From Hofstenia miamia (taxonomy: Eukaryota > Xenacoelomorpha > Acoela), in assembly GCA_004352715.1 (NCBI GenBank), contig SCFE01000093.1, positions 1,280,196 to 1,344,195 on the forward strand: a stretch of 64,000 nucleotides of DNA. The letters run 5' to 3'. The position numbers were made by a program, and so were the translations under genes. The first letter of the stretch is position 1; every line of letters starts with the position of its first letter. This document shows positions 50,064 through 62,833 of the stretch, piece by piece. Below the pieces are notes generated by a model that searched no databases, was not told the origin of the DNA, and was given only the letters and a program-made list of their open reading frames with translations.

Positions 50064-51063
50064 NNNNNNNNNNNNNNNNNNNNNNNNNNNNNNNNNNNNN
50101 NNNNNNNNNNNNNNNNNNNNNNNNNNNNNNNNNNNNNNNNNNNNNNNNNNNNNNNNNNNNNNNNNNNNNNNNNNNNNNNNNNNNNNNNNNNNNNNNNNNN
50201 NNNNNNNNNNNNNNNNNNNNNNNNNNNNNNNNNNNNNNNNNNNNNNNNNNNNNNNNNNNNNNNNNNNNNNNNNNNNNNNNNNNNNNNNNNNNNNNNNNNN
50301 NNNNNNNNNNNNNNNNNNNNNNNNNNNNNNNNNNNNNNNNNNNNNNNNNNNNNNNNNNNNNNNNNNNNNNNNNNNNNNNNNNNNNNNNNNNNNNNNNNNN
50401 NNNNNNNNNNNNNNNNNNNNNNNNNNNNNNNNNNNNNNNNNNNNNNNNNNNNNNNNNNNNNNNNNNNNNNNNNNNNNNNNNNNNNNNNNNNNNNNNNNNN
50501 NNNNNNNNNNNNNNNNNNNNNNNNNNNNNNNNNNNNNNNNNNNNNNNNNNNNNNNNNNNNNNNNNNNNNNNNNNNNNNNNNNNNNNNNNNNNNNNNNNNN
50601 NNNNNNNNNNNNNNNNNNNNNNNNNNNNNNNNNNNNNNNNNNNNNNNNNNNNNNNNNNNNNNNNNNNNNNNNNNNNNNNNNNNNNNNNNNNNNNNNNNNN
50701 NNNNNNNNNNNNNNNNNNNNNNNNNNNNNNNNNNNNNNNNNNNNNNNNNNNNNNNNNNNNNNNNNNNNNNNNNNNNNNNNNNNNNNNNNNNNNNNNNNNN
50801 NNNNNNNNNNNNNNNNNNNNNNNNNNNNNNNNNNNNNNNNNNNNNNNNNNNNNNNNNNNNNNNNNNNNNNNNNNNNNNNNNNNNNNNNNNNNNNNNNNNN
50901 NNNNNNNNNNNNNNNNNNNNNNNNNNNNNNNNNNNNNNNNNNNNNNNNNNNNNNNNNNNNNNNNNNNNNNNNNNNNNNNNNNNNNNNNNNNNNNNNNNNN
51001 NNNNNNNNNNNNNNNNNNNNNNNNNNNNNNNNNNNNNNNNNNNNNNNNNNNNNNNNNNNNNNN
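50064..51063. other. 1000-N assembly gap
   Basis: Exactly 1000 N, abutting a TA microsatellite (50048-50063). Frames across it are meaningless. Confidence 0.95.
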
Positions 51064-51375
51064 CAGTAGAATAATGTAAACAATATGGGCACCCACATTT
51101 TTTTTGACATCAGCTTTTTCCTACTGCAAGGGTTCGAACTCTGAAACCCTTTAAACTAGTTTCCCTTAGTTTTTATTTAATTAAANNNNNNNNNNNNNNN
51201 NNNNNNAACTAAGACAAATAAAAAATCGATAATAACCACAAAACACTAGCATTCAGTAGAATAATGTAAACAATATGGGCACCCACATTTTTTTTGACAT
51301 CAGCTTTTTCCTACTGCAAGGGTTCGAACTCTGAAACCCTTTAAACTAGTTTCCCTTAGTTTTTATTTAATTAAA
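51064..51375. repeat. 122-bp direct duplication around a 21-N gap
   Basis: 51064-51185 recurs as about 51254-51375, with N at 51186-51206. Sequence starting CAGTAGAATAATGTAAAC is the same in both. Probably an unmerged overlap after the 1000-N gap. Confidence 0.9.
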
Positions 51376-53377
<2,002 letters not shown>

Positions 53378-54573
53378 GAATGCGACCAAAATTTAGGATT
53401 TCAAATGTTTATTTAGTAGACGTGGCATTTCTTACTCCCTGTTAGCAATCGATCGCTTGACCTTATTTGCTGCCTTACATAGAGTGTAGTTCATTTTGGA
53501 GAAAAAATGCCACGACTGCGCATTAGCTTTTATTTTCTGTCAGTAGGAGCTTTTGTTTTTCATTTTGTTTTAAATGTTTTGTAGCAAATCGCTGGGCACT
53601 TGCAGCTGGACTTTTGTGCCTTTAAATTAATTCCTAATTTTTATAATTTTATAAATTAAATAAAATATTATCTATACATATATATGTCAAACTCATTATT
53701 GGTTTTTCATGTATAGACAGAAAATTTTTATCCAGACATGTGTAATCAAATTTTTTCTTTTCCTCATAACAACATCTTTTAGTTAATTTTTCATTATAGG
53801 TGATTTACAAAATTATACCTTTTATATAAATGTCTTATAATTTCGAATGTGTTACAATTTTCAGTTACAACCTACTCACAAAATTGTAAAATAATTTATC
53901 AGATGACCCAATTTAACCCCTTTTTTAGTATGTTGACCCAAACCGCAACATTAGGCCCACAGGCTTAGGCCAGCTTGATCCACGTCTTAAGATCCCTAAT
54001 TTAACCAGAACATACTACGCTATGAAATTTCTTATGTGAAGGGCAATGCCCCATAGTTTTAAGCAGTTCGCTGCCGCATTTTGACTTACACATTTTAGCC
54101 GTCACTAGTTAGTCCATAAAATTGATAGGCAGACAGTATTGCATTTTTTCTAAATTTTCAAATATGAAGCATTTTCTTATAAAAGAATCTTCAATGTAAT
54201 GTTAAGGAATTTCCATTATACAAGGATAATTTCTCTACGTGATTTAAATGGCTAAAATTTATATACAAAATATCTGTTGAGAAAAGTTTCTATAATTTAT
54301 TACTTACAATCTTAAATACGTAGTATTTTTCAAAAATATAGATTAAAGAAAATATTTAATTGATATTAATTCATGCTGAATACGATTGCTGGTCCTTATG
54401 GGTTGTTCTATGTGGCATCTGCCAGCTGGCAAGTGAGGGGCAATCTATGTCTGATATAAAGTGGATTTTCCAAAACGTTAATCTTAGATCTCAAACAGAA
54501 GTATTCGAAATATTCATATTATAATTACAAGCATTTATAATTATCGGTCTACGGGGTACCCGGGAAGAAATCG
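53378..54573 (+). other. KLF 3' UTR and downstream DNA
   Basis: The first 300 bases are probably 3' UTR. The remainder has no gene. A GACCCAA-rich patch at 53900-54000 resembles short repeats at 16550-16950 and 48370. Confidence 0.5.
53659..53664 (+). terminator. AATAAA polyadenylation signal of the KLF gene
   Basis: A canonical AATAAA lies about 280 bases after the stop codon. It is followed within 45 bases by a T/GT-rich stretch (ATTGGTTTTTC). This would give a short 3' UTR of about 300 bases. It is the first canonical hexamer seen after the stop in an AT-rich region, so chance occurrence cannot be excluded. Confidence 0.5.
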
Positions 54574-55855
54574 AAATTCAATACGTTAACAAGTGAAAAT
54601 GCAATCGTAGCCAACACCACTAAAAATATGTTTTACGTTAACATGACCGCACCCTGAATAAATGTTAATGGCAAAGTTTACGTTAAACGCGGGAGATTTT
54701 TGCGTTATCTCCCCTTCAAATAATTGTAAAATATGTTAATTTATCAATATAGTAATCATATACCTAACCCAAACCTCTCTCCCAACCTTAACATTAACAC
54801 AAACCCTAACATTAACCTAAACCAAACCATACCCCAAACATGATGTAGAAGAGATATGCCAATTTCTTAATCATATCAGTAAATTTCAATATGAATTATA
54901 AAATAATTTTATTATGCTACTATTAATATTCTAATAAATACTTCAACCATTCGGATTTTGTTTGTTTAAAAAGGGATTACAAGATGTTCCGTTCAATCAA
55001 AACCACTTTTTCCGTCACATCTTTTCACGTAGTTACTTTGTTTACATAAATCAGAATGAATGTTGTCATTAGGTCGTCTTTGTCATGTTGAAGAACATAG
55101 TATAGTGTTTGTACTATGGTTTGGGGTAAAATTGGGGCTAAGGTAAAAACTTAACTTGAGGTTAGGCTTATATTTTGGGTTGGGGTTAAGTTTAGGGTTA
55201 TAGTTAGAGATAGGTTTGGAGTTAGGGTTATGGTTCGAGATATGTTTTGGATTAGGTTTAGTGTTTATGTTATAATTAGTATGTCCATAAATTTGCTTAT
55301 GTTTGCAAAAACTTGAGGGGGAGTTGGGGGGAGGAGATAACGCAAAAGTAACAACGATTGTTTTTTGCGCAAATGTTTCAGTACATTTAACGTGTTTTGT
55401 GACGTCATGTTGCAGTTGATTATTACAAGTAGCTTTGACGAATCTCGGTTCTGCACATTATAGTTAGAATTAGAATTTATTAAATAAAATCATAAAATTA
55501 CATCTGACTTGCAGATAGACAAACTAAAATATTTTCTGATATATATATATATATATATATATAAATGTCTGCAGACTCTTAATAAATTCATTTGCCTAGA
55601 TATATTTCAAGAATGTGCAAAAATGTGTCAAAGCTATTAATAATAATGAAATGCAACATGTTATAAAATATGTTAAATATACTGTAAATCTTTGCGTAAA
55701 AAACGCGTTTAATGTAAATTTCACCGTTAACATTTATTGGTAAATTAATTCTGAGTGCAAGCTAACTATTCGGTTTCTGGTCATGCTAATGTAAACCACT
55801 TTTTTTAACGGTGTTGTTTACGGTGGTTGTATTTTCACTTATTAAGATTGAATTT
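54574..55855. mobile_element. Large inverted-repeat element enclosing foldback copy B
   Basis: The left arm (54574-about 54712) starts AAATTCAATACGTTAACAAG and matches the reverse complement of the right arm (about 55692-55855), which starts AAATTCAATCTTAATAAGTG. Matching continues through GTGAAAATGCAATC, CCAACACC, CATGACC and CGTAAAC-type blocks, giving arms of roughly 140-160 bases. The telomere-like foldback copy B and a TA microsatellite (55541-55563) lie inside. No protein frame. Confidence 0.6.
54696..55348. mobile_element. Foldback element with telomere-like arms, copy B
   Basis: The left end TTTTTGCGTTATCTCCCC and the reverse-complemented right end ACTTTTGCGTTATCTCC form the inverted termini. 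CCTAAC/CCTAAA-type units at 54770-54845 face TTAGGG/TTTAGGGTT units at 55095-55262. The internal block CATACCCCAAACATGATG...CAATATGAATTATAA aligns with copy A (CATACCCCAAACATTATG...CAATATGATTTAAGA), so both derive from one family. Confidence 0.7.
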
Positions 55856-56153
55856 AGAGCACTTCCCTTACTCTCGCAACTCATGCTCTAGTATCTTCGA
55901 AATAGAAAATCATTGCAATTGTAATAATTTTTTATGAAACAAAAAAATACTAGCAAAGTCCAAATCCTCACAAACTTAGGTAAATTTAAAAATTCAGTCC
56001 ATAAAAGATTGTTTGCACAAATTTATTATATACCCAGTTATGGGTTGGGGATACATACAAAATATGTGGTTAGTATTTAAGCTAGAAAATTTAGTCACTA
56101 AAGTATCAAAACTTGAAACAGTTGGCGTACATCTCAGTGGAAAGTTTTAATTA

Positions 56154-56335
56154 TTCAATTATCAAAGTAACACCTTACAAAAACTATGCTACGTGTCAAT
56201 AGTTATGATTTTAACACTTTGCACTCAGTAGATGTATTAACTCAATTAACAAGTAACACCTTATTGAAGCTACATTCAAATACCCCGTCAATAATTATGA
56301 TTTTCATTTAAATTTGAAGCAGCATCTTAGTATCA
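56154..56335. repeat. Two diverged tandem units of about 90 bp
   Basis: AAGTAACACCTTAC...GTCAATAGTTATGATTTT and AAGTAACACCTTAT...GTCAATAATTATGATTTT lie head to tail just upstream of the hAT-like frame. They may be the subterminal region of that element. Confidence 0.5.
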
Positions 56336-56338
56336 ACT

Positions 56339-56872
56339 GTGATAAAAAGTATTGAAATGGACAAGTTGACTGTAGAAAATCATTTGAAATCAGGCATTCT
56401 TACATTGTCAAGAGCCACGAATAATGTCGGAGATTGGAAATCATTTGCAGGCCCAACAAATGGGAATGATAGTCTCATACAATTCACTGCTTGCAAACAC
56501 TGCTTTTGCACACTGAAATCTATTATCCCATCTTGCCAAGTGCAGTCTAATCAGTCAAGCTTATGATTTACTCCTAAAGGTTCTGGTGGCACACTATCTG
56601 ACACTGAAAATGTGGAACTCAAGAAAATTCTTGCGGATCATGTTGTTAATAAAATGAACTCATTTCTCTCTGTTAAGCAAGACGCATTACATGAACTTGT
56701 GCAGTTTGGGGTACAAGCTCGCCAGAGGAAGCCCAGCACCAAGTTTGTGGATAAATGGATTGGCAGAAGAACTGTTATTCATGCTGTTACAGTTAAATAC
56801 AGCTTGGTGGAGGGTAACATCAGAGAAGAAATTTTATATGCTCTTAATTCTGGAGCATCTATGGACATATAA
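56339..56872 (+). pseudogene. hAT-superfamily transposase N-terminal fragment, broken
   Basis: One frame runs 178 codons with a single TGA at 56564-56566. The first part has WKSFAG and a CKHC pair like the start of a BED-type zinc finger. The second part (ELKKILADHVVNKMNSFLSV ... RRTVIHAVTVKYSLVEGNIREEI) resembles the region of hAT transposases after the BED finger, before the RNase-H-like core. The His ligands of the finger are not visible and nothing of the catalytic domain follows. Assignment is by pattern only. Confidence 0.45.
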
Positions 56873-57551
56873 TGTTATCAAATGCAAGTAGTGTATATAA
56901 GCAAGGGTTGATCCCACAAATCTGATTGCTCCACACAGAGTGGGGGTTGGTCCCAAAAAGTGACGTAATTGAGAATTCACCAATATGAGATGTTGAAAAT
57001 GATTCATAAACATGTAAGAGGGTGTTTGACACCATTACTTTATTAGTTTCTAATGACTCATTAGTTACTGCAATATTTATATGGGTAATATTTTGTTAGT
57101 TGCATATATGTTTATTTTACTTGTCTTCACATATCTATTTCTGCTAATATATATGTCCTTGTTTAACTTTAAACTTCTACGCAGTTAGTTCTGTTTTATT
57201 TCCCTTTATTGTATTTCATTTTTTCTAAGTATTTCTAAGCTAGATTATTCTTAAGCTATTGTTGATTTTAACTAAATTCAAAGCTTGCAAGTCTATTGTT
57301 GTGCTTAGTTTTTTTTGAGAAGTGCTTACAGCATCAATTTACAACTTAATTTCAATTTTTTGGAAATTTAATTAAAAACGCAAATTTTCTAAGATAGATT
57401 TTGAAATTGCTTTCCAAATATTCTTTGAAATTGAAAATGATTATATAATCAGAATCTAGATGTTGAAAATTATCTATTGGTACTCAAATTTTATTGTTTG
57501 ATTCAAATGAAGCATTTTACTTTAAAAGTCTATAAAGTTAGTTCTGCTTTA
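56873..57551. other. Non-coding DNA between transposon remnants
   Basis: AT-rich. A 45-base block at about 57182 (AGTTAGTTCTGTTTTATTTC) is repeated with changes at about 57536. No gene supported. Confidence 0.45.
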
Positions 57552-57824
57552 CTATCCTTTAGAGTATTTCATTTTTGACTCATAAACTTTAATAGCTTGG
57601 CTTGGTACACTCTTGCAGCAATTCTGACCTTGTAAGATAAGCAATGACCAAAGTAAGTCAGTTCTTTGCTTCAGGTAACATAACACAGCAATGATCCTGG
57701 CAGCCCTTAAATCTGGAGAAGTGTTCCTGCTAACATCATTGCTGCCACAAATTACCACCACAGACTCAAAAGCTTCTGATTTGAATAGTGTAAACATCCT
57801 CCACATTGATATAAAGAATATCAA
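57552..57824 (-). pseudogene. SGNH-hydrolase-like fragment (tentative)
   Basis: The 90-residue frame contains VVVICGSNDVSRNTSPD, resembling the G-x-N-D block of SGNH/GDSL hydrolases (Block III). A helix RAARIIAVLCYLK follows. After that the similarity seems to move to another frame (KVRIAARVYQAKLLKF), implying a frameshift. The Ser (GDS) and Asp-His blocks are not in the window's intact frame. It lies on the same strand and downstream of the Gypsy-like reverse transcriptase and may belong to that or another retroelement. Confidence 0.3.
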
Positions 57825-58309
57825 TATTTAGGAAAAACTCAGGTACCCCACATCTTGCATGATGTGAGGTACCCAGAACAGCAACTCACCTATGCTCTAT
57901 GTACCTATCCATAACAAATGAAAATTTGAATGTGTCTTCTCTAAACACAAATTTAGTGCCATTATTTTTTATATCAGCAAGTGCATTTAACCTATAAAGT
58001 CAATGTGCATGCTAAGACATTTTTTGAAGATTTTTTTACATTTCTAATTAAATTATTGAAATGCAGTCTATATATATTTACAATATTTTTAAAAATTTTA
58101 TTTACATGCAAATCAATTTAATTTTAAAGTATATTTAAGACATTTAAATCAAATTATAAATTTAATTGTAATAAAAATTAAGGTATTTAGGGATTTTTTG
58201 AATTTTAGTAATGGTCATTTAATATCATTCATTAAAACAAATTTTCCTTGCTCTATTTAATGTTAATTAGATACAGCTAAAGAATTCAAATGGAAATGTT
58301 TTTGCAAAC
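57825..58309. other. AT-rich non-coding DNA
   Basis: Between the SGNH-like fragment and the 58.3-kb repeat array. The first 80 bases contain a repeated AGGTACCC word (57841, 57867). No gene was seen. Confidence 0.45.
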
Positions 58310-58770
58310 TCAACCTATTCATAGTACAACTTAGGAAGCAACTAATGTTACTATTTTAGCTGTGAAGCTAAAGAAACATTAATAGCTAAGCAATTGCAAA
58401 TAATCTAAAAACATTATATACAATGTAGGAAATTAATTAAACATGAATGATGAATAGTGAAAACATTAAGTACAATCAAATAGAAATGTTAATGCACACT
58501 CAACCTATTCATAGTATAACTAAGGAAGCAACTAACATTGCTATTTTAGCTGTGAAGCTAAAGAGATATCTAATTGATTGCAATACATGCTGCAGTACAA
58601 AACTGAAATGAAAGTACAGACAGTTATTTTAAAGTCAATATTCTTATTTAATGAATAAAGTGAGCAGTTGTGAAATTGATGACACATTCAATACTTTGTG
58701 AGACATTCTTCATAATACAACAAAGAAAGCAACTAATGTTGCTATTTTAATTGTCAAGCTAAAGAAATCC
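58310..58770. repeat. Three diverged repeat units, about 190-200 bp period
   Basis: GGAAGCAACTAATGTTACTA...GCTGTGAAGCTAAAG occurs near 58333, 58521 and, more diverged, near 58726. Each is preceded by a CAACCTATTCATAGTA or CATTCTTCATAATA block. The array lies between the reverse transcriptase remnant and the SGNH-like fragment and might be degraded 3' non-coding or LTR-associated sequence of the retroelement. Confidence 0.7.
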
Positions 58771-58924
58771 CCATTTTATTCAGTTCAAATGATACACCAA
58801 AAGAATGTCCAAATCAAAATTTTCTCAATGGGTAAAAGGCTCAAAAGGCAAGCAAAGCAAGCCTTTTGACAATGTCTTTTAAATTACATAGACCTCTTGA
58901 TCACCAATTCACATAATACACCAA

Positions 58925-59460
58925 TGCCACCCCTTCAACTTGTTTCTCAGTCCAGCATTGCACAGTGTTGTAAAAGTTCTGTCAAGTTTTGTGATGTGTT
59001 CCTCTATGGTTTTGCTGCCTATTAATATATTGTTAATGTATGCAGATTCACCTTTCTCTGCTTGGTGACCTCTATTCCTTAGCACCTTAGTTATATATCT
59101 TTCAAAGGTTGCTGGTGCATTACATAATCCAAAAGCTATATAGACCCATTTCTACAATCCATAAGGCATTATAACTGCTGTTTTCTCAATATTGTCTGGC
59201 TCCATTGGTACCTGCCAATAGGCCTTACATAATCCAAAGCTGTGAAATATTTATTTTGAGCTGCTTCATATAGTGTATCTTTGATATGCAGTAATGGGTA
59301 AGCATCCTTCTTTGTGATGTTATTTAATTTTCTGAAGTTGATGCATAGCCAATGTTTCTTCCCTTGTTTTGTGTATACTGTGGGTGCTGCATAAGTACTT
59401 TTACTTGGTCAGATGATGCCATTGCTTATCAACTCTTGTATGTTGTTATACTCCCCCTGC
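58925..59460 (-). pseudogene. Reverse transcriptase fragment of the Gypsy-like element
   Basis: On the - strand the fingers region reads YAAPTVYTKQGKKHWLCINF, followed by FTALDY (conserved motif before the first catalytic Asp region), then after a one-base frameshift a block ending AFGLCNAPATFERYI. The YxDD catalytic box at 59029-59040 reads Y-I-N-N: both aspartates are asparagine. In-frame stops include one where the family has Arg and one where it has Trp. The fragment ends soon after the palm. Confidence 0.75.
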
Positions 59461-59663
59461 ATGTGCTCTGCAACTCATTGCACTGGTAATTGTATTGGCT
59501 CATTTGTGGTTGTTATTATTTTGTGGGTTTCACCCACTGATTTACCCACAGTGATCTCTTTAAAATTGAATATTTGTGTATGTTGCTTTAGTAAATCTTG
59601 TAGTTGTTTGATGTGCTCATTTGACAGATGCTTGTACTCCTCTCCATGTATCTCTGGAATTTT

Positions 59664-60330
59664 TTAATCCTCATCAGATTTTTGTGCTGTGAACAAATTC
59701 ATCTGTTTCACTGCATTTCTCCAATCAAGTATAATTGTTGTGCTGCATATTGTTATTTTGTCTTGCTTGAAGTTCACCACCCTGTTTGTACAGGTCATTA
59801 TGGAGGCTGGGACTCTTCTTATGCCATTCTTTATCACACACAAGCTTCTCATGTTTAGTCCAATTTGATCATATATTAATATTTCACTGTCTTCAGTCTC
59901 AATCACATAGTATTTCCATTGGTTTGGTATCAGGTGCACATCTCCTTTAAGTTTGAGACATACCACTTTATCCTGTTTGATTTTGGTGGGTATTGATGTT
60001 ACTTTCTCTTGTATTTTAATCATTTGATTTCCAAAATCAATTATGCTTTTATGCTTCCCCAGGAAGTCACTCCCCAAAATGAGTTCATAAGGTAGGGTGT
60101 TTCTCTGCATATCCACCAACATTAGTGTGTGCTTAAATATTGTGTTCATGATTTTTAGGTTTATGTTCTCTATGGTGCCCTTGGTGTCCATGTAGTCCCT
60201 GAGGCATTGATCAATCTGTGCATAACATTTCCCATTGCTTTTCTCTGGTATCCCAGTTTGCTTGCTCACTCATCTGTGATTAATCCTATTGCAGCCATTG
60301 TGTTGACCAGTAATTTTAGCATTGCTCCAT
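59664..60330 (-). pseudogene. Retropepsin (aspartic protease) region of the Gypsy-like element
   Basis: The 201-residue frame at 59664-60269 contains YELILGSDFLGKHKSIIDFG, the C-terminal conserved stretch of retroviral-type proteases (the GSDFL block). Upstream in another frame, at about 60296-60307, the position of the D-T/S-G active site reads V-N-T-M-A, so the catalytic Asp is Asn and the Gly is lost. The rest of the frame links protease to reverse transcriptase. Inactive as it stands. Confidence 0.7.
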
Positions 60331-60399
60331 TTACTGTTACAGGAATCATGTTGGCTTCCACATTTTGTAGGAAACAGTGCTACATTTAGCTTGATGAAT

Positions 60400-61955
60400 C
60401 CTCTTCTCATTTGCTCTTGACATAGTCTTCAACCTCCTCTAAATTAATAACATCATCTTTGTCATACAAAGCTTTCCCATTATAGATGCCATTGATCCAT
60501 TTCAAACAATCTTTCTTCACATATCCTTTCAATCCACAATTGTGACAATGAGTGTCTGCTCTTTTTAGGGCTTGACTTTAATTATGCCTGAGGTTGGCTT
60601 CTTCTCTGTGTATGGTTTGTTTTTTGTTGTCTCAGTTTTTACAAATATAGGTTTGAATATTGTTCTCTGTGTTTTGTAGTTGCCCTCTCTTTTATGATGC
60701 TGTTGTTCTCCAAAGTGATGCTTAATGAGAGTGCTTTGCTGATCAGTATTTCAAAAAATTCTTCTGTGTTGCCTTTAAGTTTGAATGCTCATCTCAATTC
60801 ATTGGGTAAGCCTTAACAAATGTGTAAGAAAAGGTTATATTTGTTGTACAAATTTTCCATTGAACTTAATTTTAGCATATGCTCTACTTATTGCCTATAT
60901 GACTGTAGATCAACAAATTTGTCAATCCTTAGTTTTTGTAATATTAATTTGTATTGGGTCTTGAAACACTTGCCTCTATAATAGGATTTAATGTCTCTAA
61001 AAATAATTCATAATTATTTTAAACTGCATTGTCCAGCATCAAATAGTGATGGTATGCTGCTCCAATGAGACATAAGGGTAGTCTTGCTACTGCTGTCTCC
61101 TGACTGATGCATTTTTCAGCATGTTTAATTTGAATATTGAGAGCCACTCAATAAAGTTAGGAGCAAAAGAATTTATTAGTCCCATGAACGTCATTAGTGT
61201 TGCTCTGCATGGCACCATATTGCGATGTCTTATTCTACTCAGTATCAATTCCATGAATGCTGGTCTCTCTTCCACTTTTGTTGTCGACTATTATTTTTTG
61301 CCAATAATTTCACTCAGTCTCTGCAACCATTCCATTTCTTCTTTTTCTATTTCCAGACAATCATAACTGTATTTGAGCCTACATTTATGTGCCCCCTCTA
61401 ACTGCAATTCAGGTTTCCCCCATATTGTTTGTTCAATTGTTTGAGTTTGCTGCTTTTCATCATTTCAGCTCATCTCCTCATGTCTGCTCAAAGTTTTCTT
61501 CTTCTTGTAGCCTCATTTGTAAAATTTTATTGTTGAGGAGTTTTTTTGAACAACCTCATAATACTCCGTTAGCATCAATTCATCTCAAGTCTGATTTGTG
61601 ATTTCATCAGCTCCCATTCACTTTTGAATTGAGTATTCACCAATGATATCTTGACTTGTAGACTCTTTTCAGTATCTTATAATTCTGCTAGGTTTATGGA
61701 GTTTACCAATACTACTGGTGATAGCTGAGCTCTTGACATAAATGTGACTTCATCTATTGATTGGTTAATTGGTTCAGGGGTTGGCAGTTCTGGTGGTGCT
61801 GTAGCATCACATCTTGATGGTACTGCTAGCAGGCATTTCTTCAGTGGGTTCTGTATTGGTGGGGTTTTCCATTTTTGGTTTCTAGCATTTTTACTTCTGG
61901 TATATACCATTCATTGGCTTTGATGCTGTTTTTTGACTTCAGTTTCTGATGCCAT
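60400..61955 (-). pseudogene. Gag region of the Gypsy-like element
   Basis: An ATG at 61955 opens a frame (MASETEVKK) that meets a TGA after 14 codons and continues in the same frame as MVYTRSKNARNQKWKT. Further down, 61087-61275 encodes a capsid-like helical segment (RATLMTFMGLINSFAPNFIE). At about 60509-60549 a zinc-knuckle motif reads CHNCGLKGYVKKDC: spacing fits CX2CX4HX4C but the His position is Tyr. Several stops separate these pieces. Gag packages element RNA in the cytoplasm in functional relatives. Confidence 0.65.
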
Positions 61956-61979
61956 TTTTGTATTTTAGGGAATACATTA

Positions 61980-62140
61980 CTGCCTTTAAGTTCACATTAT
62001 GCATGACCAAGGAATCTTTATGTTTATTCCCTGTCACCCTATCTGCCTCTGTTCTTTGGTGAATACAAGAATGCCTTTATATTCACATTCTGTTTGACAA
62101 AGGAATCTTTATATTTATTCCCTGTTATCACTGATTTTCT
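61980..62140. repeat. Two diverged tandem units of about 91 bp upstream of Gag
   Basis: GCCTTTAAGTTCACATTATG...TTTATTCCCTGT and GCCTTTATATTCACATTCTG...TTTATTCCCTGT occur in tandem next to the Gag start, on its 5' side. They may be part of the leader or LTR of the retroelement. Confidence 0.75.
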
Positions 62141-62829
62141 AAGAGAGTTTGTGTGATTGTAGCATTTTCGTTCTGCATCCATTCCTTGTGAGCATGCCAT
62201 ATGTTCACCATGTGAAATCCTGTATTATCAACAATAGACATTGTTATTTCCATTATAATCCATATCATTGACAGTAACTGTTTCAGTGTTGTTAGCTCCT
62301 AAACTATTAGTCCTTACATGTAATACTGAATATATATGTAATGTATCTGTAAGTAATAATAACAAGTAACAATCATGTGCTTAGGTTCTCCATGCACTTC
62401 TAATTTAATGGCTTATGCCAAACTGATGTCCTATTAGCAGATAAATCACTCTCATGCAACTCTCAGTGTAATCTGTGGTTAACCTGTGATATTTTCCACA
62501 AAGAATTTATTCTCATTGTATATTGAACTAAAATATTTGTAATAATTCCAGTGTAGGCAAATAGAGAATAATTTAACCATTAATTTTAGTTTACCAATTA
62601 ACCAGTTATGTATAATGCAATATTTAATAAACTTATAACTGCATCTCTCTCATTTGAACATCAGTGAAGACAAATTCTTCCTTTGAACAGATTGGGCATC
62701 AGAGATATAATCAATTGAATTATTACACATTTAGTATATAACAACTGATTCCAATATCAATTGAGTTATGAACATATAATATTTAGCCAGTAAATGCACT
62801 TTGGTTGAGGCTTTGATAATCACACTTCT
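62141..62829. other. Non-coding DNA 5' of the retroelement
   Basis: This is where a 5' LTR would be expected, but no matching copy was found at the other end (57-58.9 kb) and no TG...CA boundary could be fixed. Confidence 0.4.
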
Positions 62830-62833
62830 TTAA

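Larger units (their letters stand above)
58925..61955 (-). mobile_element. Ty3/Gypsy-like LTR retrotransposon remnant
   Basis: Reading the - strand from 61955 downwards gives Gag, a zinc knuckle, an aspartic protease and the palm region of a reverse transcriptase, in the order of Ty3/Gypsy elements. All parts carry stops and frameshifts. RNase H and integrase were not found, and no LTR pair was recognised. Component parts are listed separately. Confidence 0.8.

Noticed and set aside
56612-56872. Stand-alone 86-residue gene
   Set aside because: It is in the same frame as the preceding segment, separated by one stop, and resembles a hAT transposase region; better read as one broken gene.
59413-61601. 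Several + strand frames of 60-84 residues
   Set aside because: They are antisense shadows of the Gypsy-like Gag, protease and reverse transcriptase remnants on the - strand.
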